Positions 44,321 through 57,612 are shown, numbered from the stretch's first letter. The stretch: DNA of 64,000 bases from Ailurus styani (GCA_002007465.1 LNAC01000768.1:805983-869982), one strand, 5' to 3'. Program-made: numbers and translations. Notes: generated by a model not told the origin, from the sequence alone.

Positions 44321-45802
44321 TTAGTTTTATATTTAGAAATGAAAATCCACATTAATTTGCAAGTAAATTATTTTAAAGCCTAGCTATCTTTCAGAGACCA
44401 TCAATTACAGTCTGCTTTTTAAACCTACAGAAAAGAATTTATAAACTGCAAGAAATAGAGAACATGGTACCGATAAGTGGCAATGTTAATATAAACTTTA
44501 AAAAAGAGAGCATTTAGACTGAACTAATGAACTACTCTATCATTCTCCACAATAAAGCAAGAAAATAATCTGTTTTCTCAATACCACCACACACATGCAT
44601 GTGTGCACACACATATTTAATAAACTATTATAATTTCAAATTATTAAATGGGATATGGGACTGAGTTTGTCCTTAAACCAGATTTTCATGAAAAATTAAT
44701 AAGTAGTTAAGATACATAAATTTGCATTTCTCCTTACACATAATTTTCCTTTCTGTTGGTAGTGAAATTTTTCAGAAATTATGGTTTGGTTTCTTCTCTC
44801 TTCTTGTGATGTTGTTTTTTGCCTTCTTCTACTTTTAAATACCTAAAGATCATGCTACAATATAATATCTAGGAATAAAACTAAAATAGAAATAATAAAA
44901 TTATAGCACATTTATGCAAATAGAATTACCTCACTGGTATTTTGAAAACATACCATTACTTTTTAATAACATTATAAATTTACATTTTCTAAATTAATGT
45001 GATTAATATTATTTTAAGTAACAATGAAATCTTGCATCATTTCCAGCAATTTTAATAATTATATATACAAATAATAATGACTATATATGATGAAGGGAAT
45101 GAAGTACAGGACTAGACATGATTTTCATCAGATATAATTGTTGCATGCCAAATTATGGTAACAAATTTGTGAAAGTCCCATAGTGCCAACTACTATGAAA
45201 GAATATAACGTATTATCATTTACTTTGTAAATTAATCAATTTCATCATTCTTAAAGTTATTTTCCAGAAAACAACATCCCTTCTACTTAAAAATTTAGTT
45301 ACTCAATAGGTCTTTCTTCCATTTGTGAATATAACTATTTGCAATTCTTTAGATATCCACATGAGTCCTATTCTCAGCAACGTTTCAAATTTAATGTATT
45401 TAAATCTATATTTTAATGAATAGCCTTATTATTTTTATTTCAAATTAAGTAATTATAATTAGTGTTTAATCTTTTTTAAGTCAGAAAAGTTAGATTAGCT
45501 ATTTGTAGCTCACAAAACAAATGATGATGGGAAGCGAAAGTACAGAAGTCTCTTTTTGTTCTGGATATGATGCAATAAAATGCATATTCATTCATTTATA
45601 AATAACATCAGTGGTTCCTATTTCTATAGACAACTCAACACTCCAATTATCTACTGAAGTGCTATTTATCCTTATTGGGTGGGTGAATACTTGGATTTGA
45701 TTTTGGATACTCAATACGATTTGAACTCTTTGTAAATTTAAGCAATATTTTTGAAAATATGAATTATATGTGTATAATTGTACTATTGATTAATCTTGAG
45801 AT
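44321..45802. other. No gene recognised
   Basis: Very AT-rich unique DNA, with a short CA/TG patch at about 44585-44620. Confidence 0.55.
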
Positions 45803-45812
45803 TTGAGTTTTC

Positions 45813-46031
45813 TTTTTTAAATATTTTATTTATTTATTTATTTGAGAGGGAGAATGAGCAAGAGAGAGAGAGAGAGACTGAGAGAGAAGGTATGGGGGAG
45901 GGGCAAAGGGAGAGGGAGAAGCAGACTCCCGGCTGAGCAGGGAGTCTGCCGTGGGACTCCATCCCAGGACTCTGGAATCATGACCTGAGCTGAAGGCAGA
46001 CCCTTAACCAGCTGAGCCACCCAGGTGCCCC
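45813..46031 (-). mobile_element. CAN-SINE (older type), antisense
   Basis: Reversed copy with a long GA/GGGA tract, ending CCACCCAGGTGCCCC. TSD TTGAGTTTTCT/TTGAGTTTCT at 45803-45813 and 46032-46041. Confidence 0.93.
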
Positions 46032-46041
46032 TTGAGTTTCT

Positions 46042-47084
46042 AAAATATTATAATTTTCAAAAGTCATAAAGTGTCAGTTGTCTCCTTTAATATACCTATC
46101 ACATATTTACTATTTCTAGTAGTATTTTAACTAAAATATTATAGATGCAAAATTTGGAATTTTTAGGTATTTAGGAAGTAAAATAATGTAGTTTTTCCTT
46201 TACATGAAAAATGTTCTTTGTAAATTCTTAACTAAATATATAAAATATGCTATTTTCTACATATGCTTTGTCCTTCTATTCACTCAATTCAGTAATAAGA
46301 TATGCAATTATTGAGGATGCATGACCCTATAAAATGATAAAAGTAACCCATCTTTTAAATTTGTGAAATTTATCTTTTTTTTAGTTTACAAAAGAACTAT
46401 AAAATTTTTTTTGCATTATATGAGTTAATTGAAATATATATTATATTGCTAGATAAATAATTAAATCATTCCAAACACCTAGATTATAGCAATTTTAATG
46501 ATTAATATAAAAAAGGTATATATCAGATAAACACAGAAGTCAGATTTGTTCCTAAATCAATGACATTAATTGAGGGCATATTGTGTACAGTTTCAGTTAC
46601 TTCATTATGTTTTTAACTTACAGTGAGTCTTCTCTTATTTTATAGAAAAAGATACTGAAGCATAGATAGGTCAAGCAACTTATCCAAATTCACACTGTAA
46701 ATAAGTGGCAGAGCAGGGGATAGAATTCATTAAGTCTAACATAAGAGACCACACTTGTCATTACTATAATACTGCTTTTTAAAAGAGCTTTTAGCATCTT
46801 TGTAGTTGTTTTACAATCAACACAAATTAAGCCATCAGTTCTCTTCGACAGAAGCAAGTTTGGGAAGAAGAATCAGTCACAATGGGAAAATGTGACATAG
46901 GAGGTAGAAAAGAGGGACAATTTCAAGTGGAAAGGATATGGGATTTGGAGTTTCAGAATACAGATTATATATATTTTCTATTTTTTCTAAGAGAGTCATG
47001 AATTTCAGAACTCAAAATTTAGTTTCAACATATTAGGAGAGAATAGAGTTCTCATGATTGGTCCTCACCATTCTCTTTTCTACA
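46042..47084. other. No gene recognised
   Basis: AT-rich DNA. 46620-46770 (GAAAAAGATACTGAAGCATA, GATAGGTCAAGCAACTTATC, ATAGAATTCATTAAGTCTAA) resembles an ancient MIR core (gaaactgaggctcagag... type), sense, strongly decayed. Confidence 0.4.
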
Positions 47085-47475
47085 AAATGTGACCTATCTG
47101 ATTACTATGGTGGTCACTGGTGTTCTAATCACTATTTTCTGGTTTCTGTTCTGGGAACATGGCAGGAGTGTACTTCCCTGTTCCTTTGAAGTTACATCAC
47201 ATGAGATCAGATACAACACATACAAGTTTTTCATGGAGGAGCAATTAGCTCCCTTCTCTTCTTGTTGCCTCAGTGATCATAGAACAATGTGTCAAGGTAA
47301 TGTCTCCATTGGTCTGGATCTCCAGAAAGATTGCCAAGAATTGAACCCACCTGACAACCCCCATAGGACATATAGCAATGGTATGAAATAAACTTTATAT
47401 TCTAATAAACCACAAAGATTTAGGGTTTGTTTGTTACAGCAGCCTAACTCAGCCTATCCTGAGTGATATACTCTC
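47085..47475 (+). mobile_element. MLT1-class LTR, 3' portion, sense
   Basis: The 3' end ATAAACCACAAAGATTTAGG, GTTTGTTTGTTACAGCAGCC, TAACTCAGCCTATCCTGAGT, GATATA is diagnostic of an old MaLR-type LTR. The upstream part is more decayed. The 100-codon open frame at 47089-47391 falls wholly inside this LTR and is not a gene. Confidence 0.7.
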
Positions 47476-47632
47476 AAAGCACTATAGGGTGTCTCAGAAA
47501 TTAATGTCTATCTCACATAGAAACTTGGTTGTAAAACTGTAAGTAGGATTTTACTATTAATAAATCTAAAATGAATTTCATAAGAATCACAAGAGACAGT
47601 TTTTCCAAAAATTAACTTTAAAACTATGTTCT

Positions 47633-47820
47633 GGGCGCCTGGGTGGCTCAGTGGGTTAAAACCGCTGCCTTCGGCTCAGGTCATGATCCCAGGGTCCTGG
47701 GATCGAGGCCCACATCGGGCTCTCTGCTCGGCAGGGAGCCTGCTTCCTCCTCTCTCCTCTCTGCCTGCCTCTCTGCCTACNAAAAAAAAAAAAAAAAAAA
47801 AAATCTTTAAAAAAAAAAAA
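47633..47820 (+). mobile_element. CAN-SINE (mustelid type) with N and missing segment
   Basis: Near-consensus head and body to CTCTGCCTAC, then N at 47781, then As and ATCTTTAAAA. About 30 bases normally between CTAC and the tail (TTGTGATCTCTC...TCAAATAAATA) are missing at the N. Perfect TSD AAAACTATGTTCT at 47620-47632 and 47821-47833. Confidence 0.95.
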
Positions 47821-47833
47821 AAAACTATGTTCT

Positions 47834-48399
47834 AAAATAACAAAAACAGTAAAACCTTATTTCTAATTAACTTCATATTTCTACTGCTGAAAATCTCTGT
47901 AGATATAAATCTTAATAGATCTCCTAGTCAGAAGATATATCCCAAAACAAATTTAGGAGGGAGGAAAGATGTTATCCTCCATTAGTAATGATACTTATAG
48001 TATAGATCTCCTCTTAATTCTGAGTAATTCTGGAGTGACCATCTCCCATTGTTAGTTAAAACAGGTTCTTTTATAAATATCTATGTGTTTCCCCATTTGA
48101 CTAGTTAACTAGGCAGAAAAGTAAAGAGGAGAAGGAGATGAGTCTTCTATGAAGGTTAAATGAATGAGTGAGAGTGGGATTTAGGTTTCTTATTATTGGA
48201 ATGGGGATTTGTAGATTAGCAAGGAGAGGAAGCTATATTGATCCAGATGGAAATGAATTATACTTGAAGATATCAGTAAGAACTCTTGTTTAACTTAACA
48301 TAGATATAGATGACTACATTGAGAAATAGGAAGTCACTACTTCCTTCCAAATAATACAATATGGGAGGGGTGGGTGGAGTGTAACTTCACAGTGGAGAA
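47834..48399. other. No gene recognised
   Basis: Unique AT-rich DNA. Confidence 0.5.
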
Positions 48400-48910
48400 A
48401 CCTGGTAAGTGATCAAGGACAACATCAATCATCATAAATCATGTTGATAGAATGATATATTGTGATGGAAATGGCCCATTATGCGTGTGTTCTTCCTCCA
48501 AAAATCTGTAAATACCTGAGAAATCCCAGTAGATGAACATCCTGCAAGTTATCTCAAGATCATAAAACTCTCAAGGTCATCAAAACTCTCAAGGTCACCA
48601 AAAACAAAGTCAGAAAACCTGTCAGAGCCACGAGGACCCTAATGGAATATGATGGCTAAATATAATGTAGTATCCTGGATGGGATTCTGGAATAGAAAAG
48701 GGAAAAAAAATGGATATAAAGCAAGAAAATGTGAATAAACTATGGATTTTAAATGTTAATGTATCAAAATTGGTTTCTTAATTATAATAAAAGGTATCAC
48801 ATTAATGTAAGATGTTAATAATAGGAGAGATGGGGCACTGGGTATTTGAAACATTCTACACAATATGCTTAATTTTTCTAGAAAGCTAAAACTCTTCTTA
48901 AAAATAAAGT
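48400..48910 (+). repeat. Ancient LINE-type 3' end (same family as 11890-12310)
   Basis: AAATACCTGAGAAATCCCAG, GATGAACATCCTGCAAGTTA, ATCCTGGATGGGATTCTGGA, GTGAATAAACTATGGATTTT and ATTAATGTAAGATGTTAATA follow the same order as the earlier copy but extend further 5'. An 18-bp unit, AAAACTCTCAAGGTCATC, is tandemly repeated at 48564-48599. Confidence 0.55.
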
Positions 48911-51900
48911 CTATATTCATACTTAAAAGGGAAACCTTGTGCCCTAATGAAACCATGAAACCATCTAACCAACAATAAGAGACTGATTTTCTTAGCGTTT
49001 TAAATTTTAATTGGTCTTGCATTTTTGTTTCATAAGAAGCTAAATGATGGCCATATTGACTACCTACGGTTGAAACTATGGTTCTCTACTTCTGATAGAT
49101 ACAAGCTTTCTCTGACCAATCTGAGAACTACACTGCTATATAGCGTAATGGTCATATGATGAAATAAACTCCATGTTCCAAAAACACTGATTGTTAAAAA
49201 TTAACTTTCAGAAAACTATCCCTTTCCTGGAAGTTGTTGACTAGCCCTAAATATCACTTGGCAAACTTAGATTTTCTCCTTTATATGGCAAGGTGAAATT
49301 CCTTTATGTAATCAAAAAAATTCACTGTACTTTGAGGATCATGTTGGTATTTTTAATTTCTTAAAAAATTCCTAGAATAAATGCAGTCATTTTCATTGTT
49401 TGAATTTTAATTTATTCTTTATGAAGGATGCATGAACCTCTTTTTGAAGTGTTAATGATAATCTGTTAAGTAAATATAGTGGACTCCACCAATTTCTTAG
49501 GAATTAAATTTTAAAATGTCAACCAATTAAAAAATGTTTCTTTGCACTCTTTTATAAGTAGGGAGACAATCTAGTGTACAGAATTATAAATTAGAGGAGT
49601 GTGAATAATCCTATTTAAAGAAATTCTCTTACAATGTAAGTACACTAATTCTTTGTATAATCCTATTAAAATAATTCACCTTGTTATAAAAACAGAAAGA
49701 GCCTGGTCTGTAGCAAGTCAGCTATCTCAATTATCATGTGAATGTTGGATCACCTTTCAAGGCCTCAGGATCTCATGTCATATAGCATGACGAGTTAATT
49801 CATTTCACTTAAGTAAATATTTTATTCAAAAATCCAGGTTATTTCTTAGAAAATTGTGTTTAACATTTTATTTGTTTTCTCCTTTGGTTTCTATCTCCCA
49901 CCTGAATAAAGATCTCAGTTTTACTATTTTATTTTTACAGTATTACTACAATTAGTCATTATTCCATTGAATAAAACAAGTATATTAGAGGATGGCCTAG
50001 AATCCATAGTCTCTACCTGGAGGTTTTGTTGTATAAGCCTCTGAATTTGCTTTTCCTATTTTTAAATATTCTTAATCCATGAGATTCTTCATTTTTCAAA
50101 TACCTACAATTTTATCCTTATTGTATTCTGTTTAATCTTGTATGCCTATTATTCCTTTTGGCTCTATTAATTTTTTTAAATTAAAAAACACCAAATTTAA
50201 TATTGAATATTCTGTAAGAAGAATGCTTTTACAGTCCTGTCCTCTTTCTTCATTCTTTTGCTTCCTTCCCAGGATCCTCCCTGCTTCTTGTTTCTTCCTT
50301 TCTGCCAGAATGCTCATTATAGGAACAGAAATGATAGTAATAAATTATAGAAATACAAAGGTTGTAAATAAGTGTTTTTTAAAATTCCTTAATTCCTCTT
50401 TTAAAAACACTAAATGGCAGAATATAAATGTGTTAGAAAGATAAGCCAAAACACTACAGACAATACGAAGACATTTTTAGCTTCTTGATATTAAGGGGAA
50501 AAATGATAAATGAACGTAAAGGCAATCAACTTGTGAATTATATGTCTATAACATTCAATGTATTATATGAAAATATAAAAATTGGGGTAATTTAAAGTAA
50601 TTAGACTCATATATGTTAGGCATTTATTTTACATGACGTGAGGGGAGATTGTCTCATAGTACCCATCAGGAACAAAATGTCAAAGAATTGTAAATTGGCA
50701 AAAGAGATTACTGCATGCTTTAAGTGACATCTGGGGATTGTTCAGTGCGTCCTCTGGGCATTTTCTAATTCTGTGACGGTGTGTATTTCTGATTGATTTT
50801 GATCGACTAGTCCATTTTACAACTCTGTAGGAATAGAAATGAATTTATAGTAAACTAATTGTATGCAAATGTTTTCACCTATAGCAATGTAAATGAATTT
50901 TGCCCAATAGAGAGAATAAACCTTTGAAGGTCAAATTCTCTTGGAATTGCTTTTAACCCTTTACTATAATACCTTACTAAAAAATGAATTCAGTAAAATA
51001 TTTTGACACACGTTCACTTAGCATGTGTATGAGTCATGTCTTTACATCTTTGGTTGAGATGAAATTCCTAACTGAAAGAGATTGACTATAAAGGATACTA
51101 TCTATTCTCCCTTAAAGAGAAGAGGAGATGAAGTAGAATTTGTGATCTCTTATGGTATCTGACTATTTGGCATTCAAATTCCCTGCATCACCATAAAACC
51201 TTGTAGAGCAACGTGTTTGATTTTGTGTATACTATGCAAAACTCGTCTTCGAAAATATGGAAGTCCAAACACTGCTCTGCCTGACACTGGTGAGAGTCCC
51301 TTAGAGCCACTTCTCAGTGAGGACTCCCTGAGGGACTTCTTATGTAGCTTAAAGGAAAAGTCCCAATAGACACTCTGCTTCAGCCCAGAGCCGGTGAGGT
51401 GGAAAGTTAAAATCTTACCAAGTTCTGAAGCTATATCAAATATTAAGAGAATATGCACAACTGGAGAATGAGATGGCTGCTATCAGACCCATCTAAGAAT
51501 TTTCTTCAAAGATGCTATCATCTCAGCTGAAATATTTATCATATGGTAAAATAACTACCTCTTTTTAATATTTCTCCCTCACATTTTAAACAAATATTCA
51601 ACTGAGAGACAACATCGAATTTGTTTCCAGAGGGTCAATGTTGTTCAGATTATTAGAGCATAGTGTTTATTTTATCTTCAAAAACTTTTTGAGGATTGTT
51701 TAAAACATTTAACTCTCTTGACAGTAATACAATACTTTACATCTGTGCTTTCATTTAGAAAGTGTGGCAAAAAATGCAATTTGTCACTTCAATCAAGACA
51801 TTTCTTTCACTGTGATGTGTAAATATTTCTGAATAGGCATCATTGAAAGCCTTTGCAAATAAAGCTGTCTTGTATTTTTGGTGACATATTTAAAGTTTGA

Positions 51901-53205
51901 ATATGATCAAAAAGACTACCAAACTGACTCAAATAAAATACACATTAAACTTTAAAAGAATGCTGAATTAGAAGGCATGACCTAAAATTAGGAAACTAGT
52001 AATAAGTATAAGCTAATGGAAAACATAAAGTATTCAAAAGTCAAATTAGATTAATTGTCTGTATAGATTGCATTGAGAAGTAGAGTGGAAATATGCTAAT
52101 TCAGATATTGGCATTTAAAATAAAGAGTCATTCTCTTAATATCTGGAACGTTTTATCTAAATAGGTGAAGTAATGGAAACTTAGAGTAGATTCAGAGTCC
52201 AAGACAGAATATAAGTAATGTTTAGCATAATGGGCTAACACACATCTCTTTCTGTAAGTATCGATGGCATTTTTTCTTTATCTATAAATTTTCATTTGAT
52301 TCTGCCTCTCATTCTGATATATGCTGTTAATACTTACAAAAGAACTTACCTAAGCATGTTTTAGACAGCTTCAGTTTAACTCTATCATATCTTCAGAATA
52401 TAAAGATAGCGTGCCCATTTACAAGCAGAAAAGCATTCTTTTGGGGGGGGGGTAAGGCACATTCTTATTTTTCACTAACAAAAAAAAATGTTGCATTTTC
52501 TCCATCATGCACAAGGGCGATATTACCACAGCACATGAAATGGCTCCAAATGTTCGCATAATTTCTTTCTACCCAGATGCAATAGTAACCCATTTTACTC
52601 AGCGTTTCTGATTGGCTTAAACAAAGCAGAAAAAAATCAAGCCGATGCATCACTTGGAGAGAAAATTTCATATGTATTGTGAGGACAGAGAAACAGACTG
52701 AGGCCACATTTCGAGTAACACAAAGAGAAATGCTACCTCCTAATTCTACACAATTTCATTTATTTCCGAAGAATAAATTCTCATTTTAACTTTTTGGGGG
52801 CTTCTATTTAAAAAGCATCTGGCTATTAATTCCTCAAATAACTTCTTCCAACATCCCTTTAAGATGTTTATAATGAACAGGTAAGGTTTAAAGCGTGTAG
52901 TAACACAGATAATTAAAGTAAAAGTCAACTGGAGACATTTCCCAGTTTATTGTCCTCCAATGATCTTCCACTGTACATGAATAGATCTCAGCTTCAAATA
53001 GGGATGACAATGTCGATTAAATCTGGTCCCCATTCCAACCTTGATTCTCACCTCATGAAACTCTCCCCTTCATTCACTAGTTCATACATTCTTTCTAATC
53101 CCCTAGCCCTATGGTAATCCCTTCCTCTGTCTGAGGAACTGATTTCCTATTCCCTTACATTGTTTGTTTTTTGCTTTTTATTTTTTTCATTTTGAGTCTC
53201 AGAAT
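48911..53205. other. Longest stretch without SINEs or recognised genes
   Basis: 4.3 kb of AT-rich DNA. Open frames at 50142-50444, 50132-50317 (minus) and 51174-51458 (minus, 94 codons) have no recognised domain. A run of ten Gs lies at 52443-52452. 51180-51420 is GC-richer than its flanks with no identified cause. Confidence 0.5.
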
Positions 53206-53220
53206 AATAGTCAACTTCTT

Positions 53221-53418
53221 TTTTTCTTTTAATTATTTATTTATTTGACACAGAGAGAGGGATTACAAGTAGGCAGAGAGGCAGGCAGAGAGAGGAGAGA
53301 GGAGGAAGCAGGCTCCCCGGTGAGCAGAGAGCCCGATGTGGGCCTCGATCCCAGGACCCTGGGATCATGACCTGAGCCAAAGGCAGCGGCTTTAACCCAC
53401 TGAGCCACCCAGGTGCCC
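53221..53418 (-). mobile_element. CAN-SINE (mustelid type), antisense
   Basis: Reversed full copy. TSD AATAGTCAACTTCTT (53206-53220) and AACAGTCAACTTCTT (53419-53433). Confidence 0.95.
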
Positions 53419-53433
53419 AACAGTCAACTTCTT

Positions 53434-55788
53434 AAGAACCATTCTATAACTGTTCTGTTTTAACTAGGTACACCTGGGATGCATTCGGTTTCTCTGTTTG
53501 GAGATATGTATCTTGATTTGCTATGGTGTTACATGCTTGTGTGTTGTTTCAAAGATTGCAGACCTTCTTAACAAATATGGCCATACAATGAGTGTTCTTA
53601 GGTCACAGTCAATGTTACCTAGCACAGCATTTTTTAAAAAATCACATTTATTGGCAATATTTTAAAGTTAGGAAATTTCACATAGTAATCTTGATTTCTG
53701 ATTTTACTTAAACCCCAGAAAAGCTCATAGCAGTGGCCTGGCCCTTCTCATAAACTAACTCCATAACACTGGGGAGCAGCTGTATGAATGAAGAAACAAG
53801 TGCTTCCAATCCATTAAAGATCCTCCACTCTTTCTTTCATCTCAGTTGTTGACTTTACTCCTCTGTGTCTTCTTTATCTAAAAGGAATTGTATTTCTTGC
53901 CTTTGGTTTCTCCATATATTGTTTGTGTCACTATAGATCCTCAAAGGCAGAAAAGGTGTCTATCTCCCCATTGCAATGCTACATTTTATTTAGTGACTTG
54001 CATACAGGGGTTTGCATGCACTCTATAAATATGTGTTTGGTGAGCAAATGAATGGTGGAATTAATATTCCACCAGAATCTAAGAATAATTTGCACTAAAT
54101 TCTAGGATAGTAGCACATGAATGAAAAACTCATGATTAAAGTGTGTCATGCTGATAAAAACAAATCAAACCTGCCCTTCCGAAGTTATCAAGAATGATTA
54201 CTGATTCCTTCCCCAGCTATCCGCTTCCTCTTCCCTTGTCTATACACAGCTTTTTTTATTTAAACAAACAAAACATTGCTTACCCAACCCTTTAGTTTAA
54301 AATCTGTTTAATTTTTATTTTTCTTTAAATGGAATTCTTTCATGCTGCTTTCACCTTCACTACCAGAACTATTTCTCTTCCTATATCCTGAGCCTAAAAA
54401 AATCACAAAAACAAATGAACAAGAAGGGAAAATAGCCACATTGTTAGGAGGGTAGAGCACACAGAACTTTTACTTTCTTATCTCCTCAATCTTTTCAAAT
54501 TACTAGAAAATTAGAACAACATAAAAAGATTGAGTTCAGCATTAGTCAAAGCCTGTGAAACACAGAAAAAGAGAATTTAGTAGAAATTTTCCACTTAAAT
54601 TACTCTACATGGTAGTACTGAATACGAAGCTGCCTACACAAAAAATGGTACCAACAATCAACCTACAAGTGCTGCCTCTTGATAAAACCAATTTGGAACT
54701 TCTTAAGTGTTTTTCTTCATTCAACGATGATAAGATTGAAAAAATAAAATATTTTATCCATGCAACAAATACTTGGTTAACATCCACTCTGTACCAGGCA
54801 CCGTCATATGCATTTAGGAAGCAAAAGTGGAAAAAGAATAAGTGTTCTTTCTTTGCTCTCAGGAATCTTAAACAGTAATAAGTGCTTTACAAAAAATTTT
54901 GCTCATAACAAGAGATGTGATAAGCTATCCTTAAGCCTTATTTCAGGAAGAGCTTGAGTGTGGACATGATTAAGAACATGATTAAAGTAGATGATCCATA
55001 AAAAATGTTACTGATGTATTTTGCATTTTCAATATGGTACTAGAAGACACAGATGTCTCTAATGATAATAGCAAAAATGAAAAAGGAGGTGTAAAGGCAG
55101 GACACAATTCTGTGAAAACAGAAATAAGAGGTAAAGGCATCATAATAAAATAATCCTAATAATGTAACTGATAGGAAAGTAATTTAAAGATAGTAAGTAA
55201 CACACTTGAAACTATAGATACAATGGAGCATCCATCTGGAAAATGAAATTAAATTGAAGAAACTGGAGTTGTGCACACCAGTTAAGATGTCATTCGTATT
55301 ATCTGAACTAGGATTAATGACGGTATAGAAGATAATGATGAGAAATCAGAGGAGGACATCAGTTCATAAGTCAAGAAGAAGAAAATGTGCAGGACAGGTA
55401 AAAAGGTATTGAGACACAATGAATTTAAGACTTCTTGTTTGAAGATAAGTTGACTGGAGATGCCAAGAACTAAGATGGAGCTCAACACAAAGGAGGGTGG
55501 TAGGCAGAGAATTACTGTCATTCTCATAAGATGTACATGTTTGATGGATCTGTAGGTCAATATTCTAGCTATCTAGCTGAAAAATACAGTTTAAGAGCTC
55601 AGGAGAGAAATACAAGTTGTAGAATACATTTTTAATTATTTTTTATAAAATAAGATTGGAAAAATAGAGCAACACATGCTGAAAAGCACTAAAATGAGAA
55701 TGTCTGCTTCTAAAATGTTGTTTTATAACAGACTACATTTCCATTTTTTGCATAAGTTAATTAAGTCACTATTATGTTAACTTTAGGT
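53434..55788. other. No gene; possible L2 fragments
   Basis: 53940-54060 (TATCTCCCCATTGCAATGCT, ATAAATATGTGTTTGGTGAG) and 54750-54890 (TGCAACAAATACTTGGTTAA, CTGTACCAGGCACCGTCATA) resemble old L2 3' ends in opposite orientations. The 107-codon open frame at 54555-54878 overlaps the latter and has no domain; I do not call it a gene. The remainder is unique. Confidence 0.45.
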
Positions 55789-55802
55789 ATCTCCCCAGTC
55801 TT

Positions 55803-55997
55803 TTTTTTTTTTTAAAGATTTTTTTTATTTATTTGACACAGAGAGAGATCACAAGTAGGCAGAGGGAGGCAGAGAGAGAGGGGGAAGCAGGCTCCTTGGC
55901 GAGCAGGGAGCCCGATATGGGCCTCGATCCCAGGACCCTGAGATCATGACCTGAGCTGAAGGCAGAGGCTTTAATCCACTGAGCCATCCAGGCACCC
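55803..55997 (-). mobile_element. CAN-SINE (mustelid type), antisense
   Basis: Reversed full copy. TSD ATCTCCCCAGTCTT (55789-55802) and ATTTCCCCAATCTT (55998-56011), two mismatches. Confidence 0.94.
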
Positions 55998-56011
55998 ATT
56001 TCCCCAATCTT

Positions 56012-56827
56012 ATTACCCGCAAGTCACTGCCTTCCTGCTTTCAATTTTTAATAAGAAACTTCTCATATTTCTACAATGCCCTCTGTTGTGTGGCTCCTTG
56101 TCTGCCTTTATGCTTTTCTTCCAGCTTGAAGTGATTTATCTCTACTGTATCCCTGTGAACTATGATTGAACCTTTAAATTTTCACTCTGATATTATTCCT
56201 GCAGTAATATTTTCCTGAGCTCCTGGGTTAGACAAGACCTGCTTATTAGTGTTACAATACTACCTGTGATCAGTTTTCTCTTAGCACCTACCATGATATA
56301 TTTATAGTACATAAATATAGGAACTATGTCTTATTCATTGTTTGGTCATCAATAATTACTGTAGCGCTTGGTACAGATAAGGTACTCAAGTGCTTCTTAA
56401 ACTTTCCTTTAGAGAAAATATGAAAAGGAAATCATAAGAATGGCAATGCTTAATATCCATGGATACATTTTGGCAGATTACTAATTCATTCATGTTCATT
56501 ACAGAGAATTTGAAGTATACAGATAAGCACAAAGAAGAAAGTGCAAATCACTTGTTACTCCTCCTCCCAGAGAAGATGACTGCTAATGATTCCATGAATG
56601 CAGGCATTTTGTTCTCTGCACTCTTATGTACATATAAATGGTGTTAAATTAAGATAATACTATACCTTTGCTTTAAAAATGCTTCTCTTATGTTGTAATG
56701 CATCATAAATATTTCTTCTACAAAATAAATTATAACTAATACACTGCATTACACTGTGATGTGACGCCATATTTTACTTAACCTATCACTTGTTTGGGAA
56801 CATTAGATTTCTTTCATTTTTATTATT
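56012..56827. other. No gene; possible L2/MIR3 fragment
   Basis: 56320-56405 (ATGTCTTATTCATTGTTTGG, GTAGCGCTTGGTACAGATAA, GGTACTCAAGTGCTTC) resembles an old L2-type 3' end. The remainder is unique. Confidence 0.4.
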
Positions 56828-56838
56828 AAGAATTTTGG

Positions 56839-57037
56839 GGGCACCTGGGTGGCTGAGTCGGTTAAGTGTCTGCCTTCAGCTCAGGTCATGATCCTGGGGT
56901 CCTTGGATGGAGCTCCCCATCGGGCTCCCCGCTCAGCGGGAAGCCTGCTTTTCCCTCTCCCTCTCCCCCTGCTTGTGTTCCCTCTCTCACGGTGTCTCTC
57001 TCTGTCAAATAAATAAATAAAATCTTAAAAAAAAAAA
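56839..57037 (+). mobile_element. CAN-SINE (older type)
   Basis: GGGCACCTGGGTGGCTGAGTC head and TCCCCCTGCTTGTGTTCCC body. TSD AAGAATTTTGG (56828-56838) and AAGAATTCTGG (57038-57048). Confidence 0.94.
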
Positions 57038-57048
57038 AGAATTCTGGA

Positions 57049-57604
57049 GAAGCAGCCTCAAAATTAAGTTTCATTATACATAACTATGATAATTTAATAA
57101 TAATAAAATGATTGACAAGCAATTTGTCCAATTAGAATGCGTATTTTAAGGCTTAGTGTATCTTTATTTATTTTTTTGGCTTAATGTATCTTTAAAATTA
57201 CTCATCTGAAGAAAGGTACCAGTTTAAACTCTCTGAAGCACTACATGAAACTTGTATCTAAGTATTCCCATTCTCTATAAATATGGATACCATAGATATT
57301 ATTTTTTTTCTCACCTGATAGGCAAAATATGACATCTAATAGCATCAGTTTAATAATAATGTTGGTTACTAGAGCAATGGAATATTTTTAATTGTTATGT
57401 TTGCTTTGGGAAATTTGCACACTTTTTTTTTTACCATTTTCAACTAGAGTTTATAAACTTGTACTTTTATAAAATAACTATATGAAGTAATTTATATTAA
57501 CTTGTTATTTGAAGTATACAGAACTTCTCTCAACTTATTATTTTACTTAGAAGTACATCTTTTGATGATTCAAAATGCCAAAGTCTCTGAGAAGCCCTGC
57601 GATA
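57049..57604. other. No gene; contains a tail-only insertion candidate
   Basis: AT-rich unique DNA. See 57150-57193. Confidence 0.5.
57150..57193 (-). repeat. 16-bp direct repeat around a 12-bp T-rich insert
   Basis: GGCTTAGTGTATCTTT (57150-57165) and GGCTTAATGTATCTTT (57178-57193) flank ATTTATTTTTTT. Read on the minus strand this is an A-rich tail flanked by a TSD that begins after TTTT, the usual L1 endonuclease context. Confidence 0.6.
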
Positions 57605-57612
57605 GAAAATAT

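Noticed and set aside
47089..47391. 100-codon open frame starting with a hydrophobic segment
   Set aside because: It lies wholly inside an MLT1-class LTR identified by its 3' end.
52443..52452. G-quadruplex at a ten-G run (and at 8325-8335)
   Set aside because: A single G run without three further runs nearby does not meet the usual four-tract pattern.
54555..54878. 107-codon open frame
   Set aside because: No domain or codon pattern. The end overlaps an L2-like fragment, and length is not unusual for chance in 64 kb.
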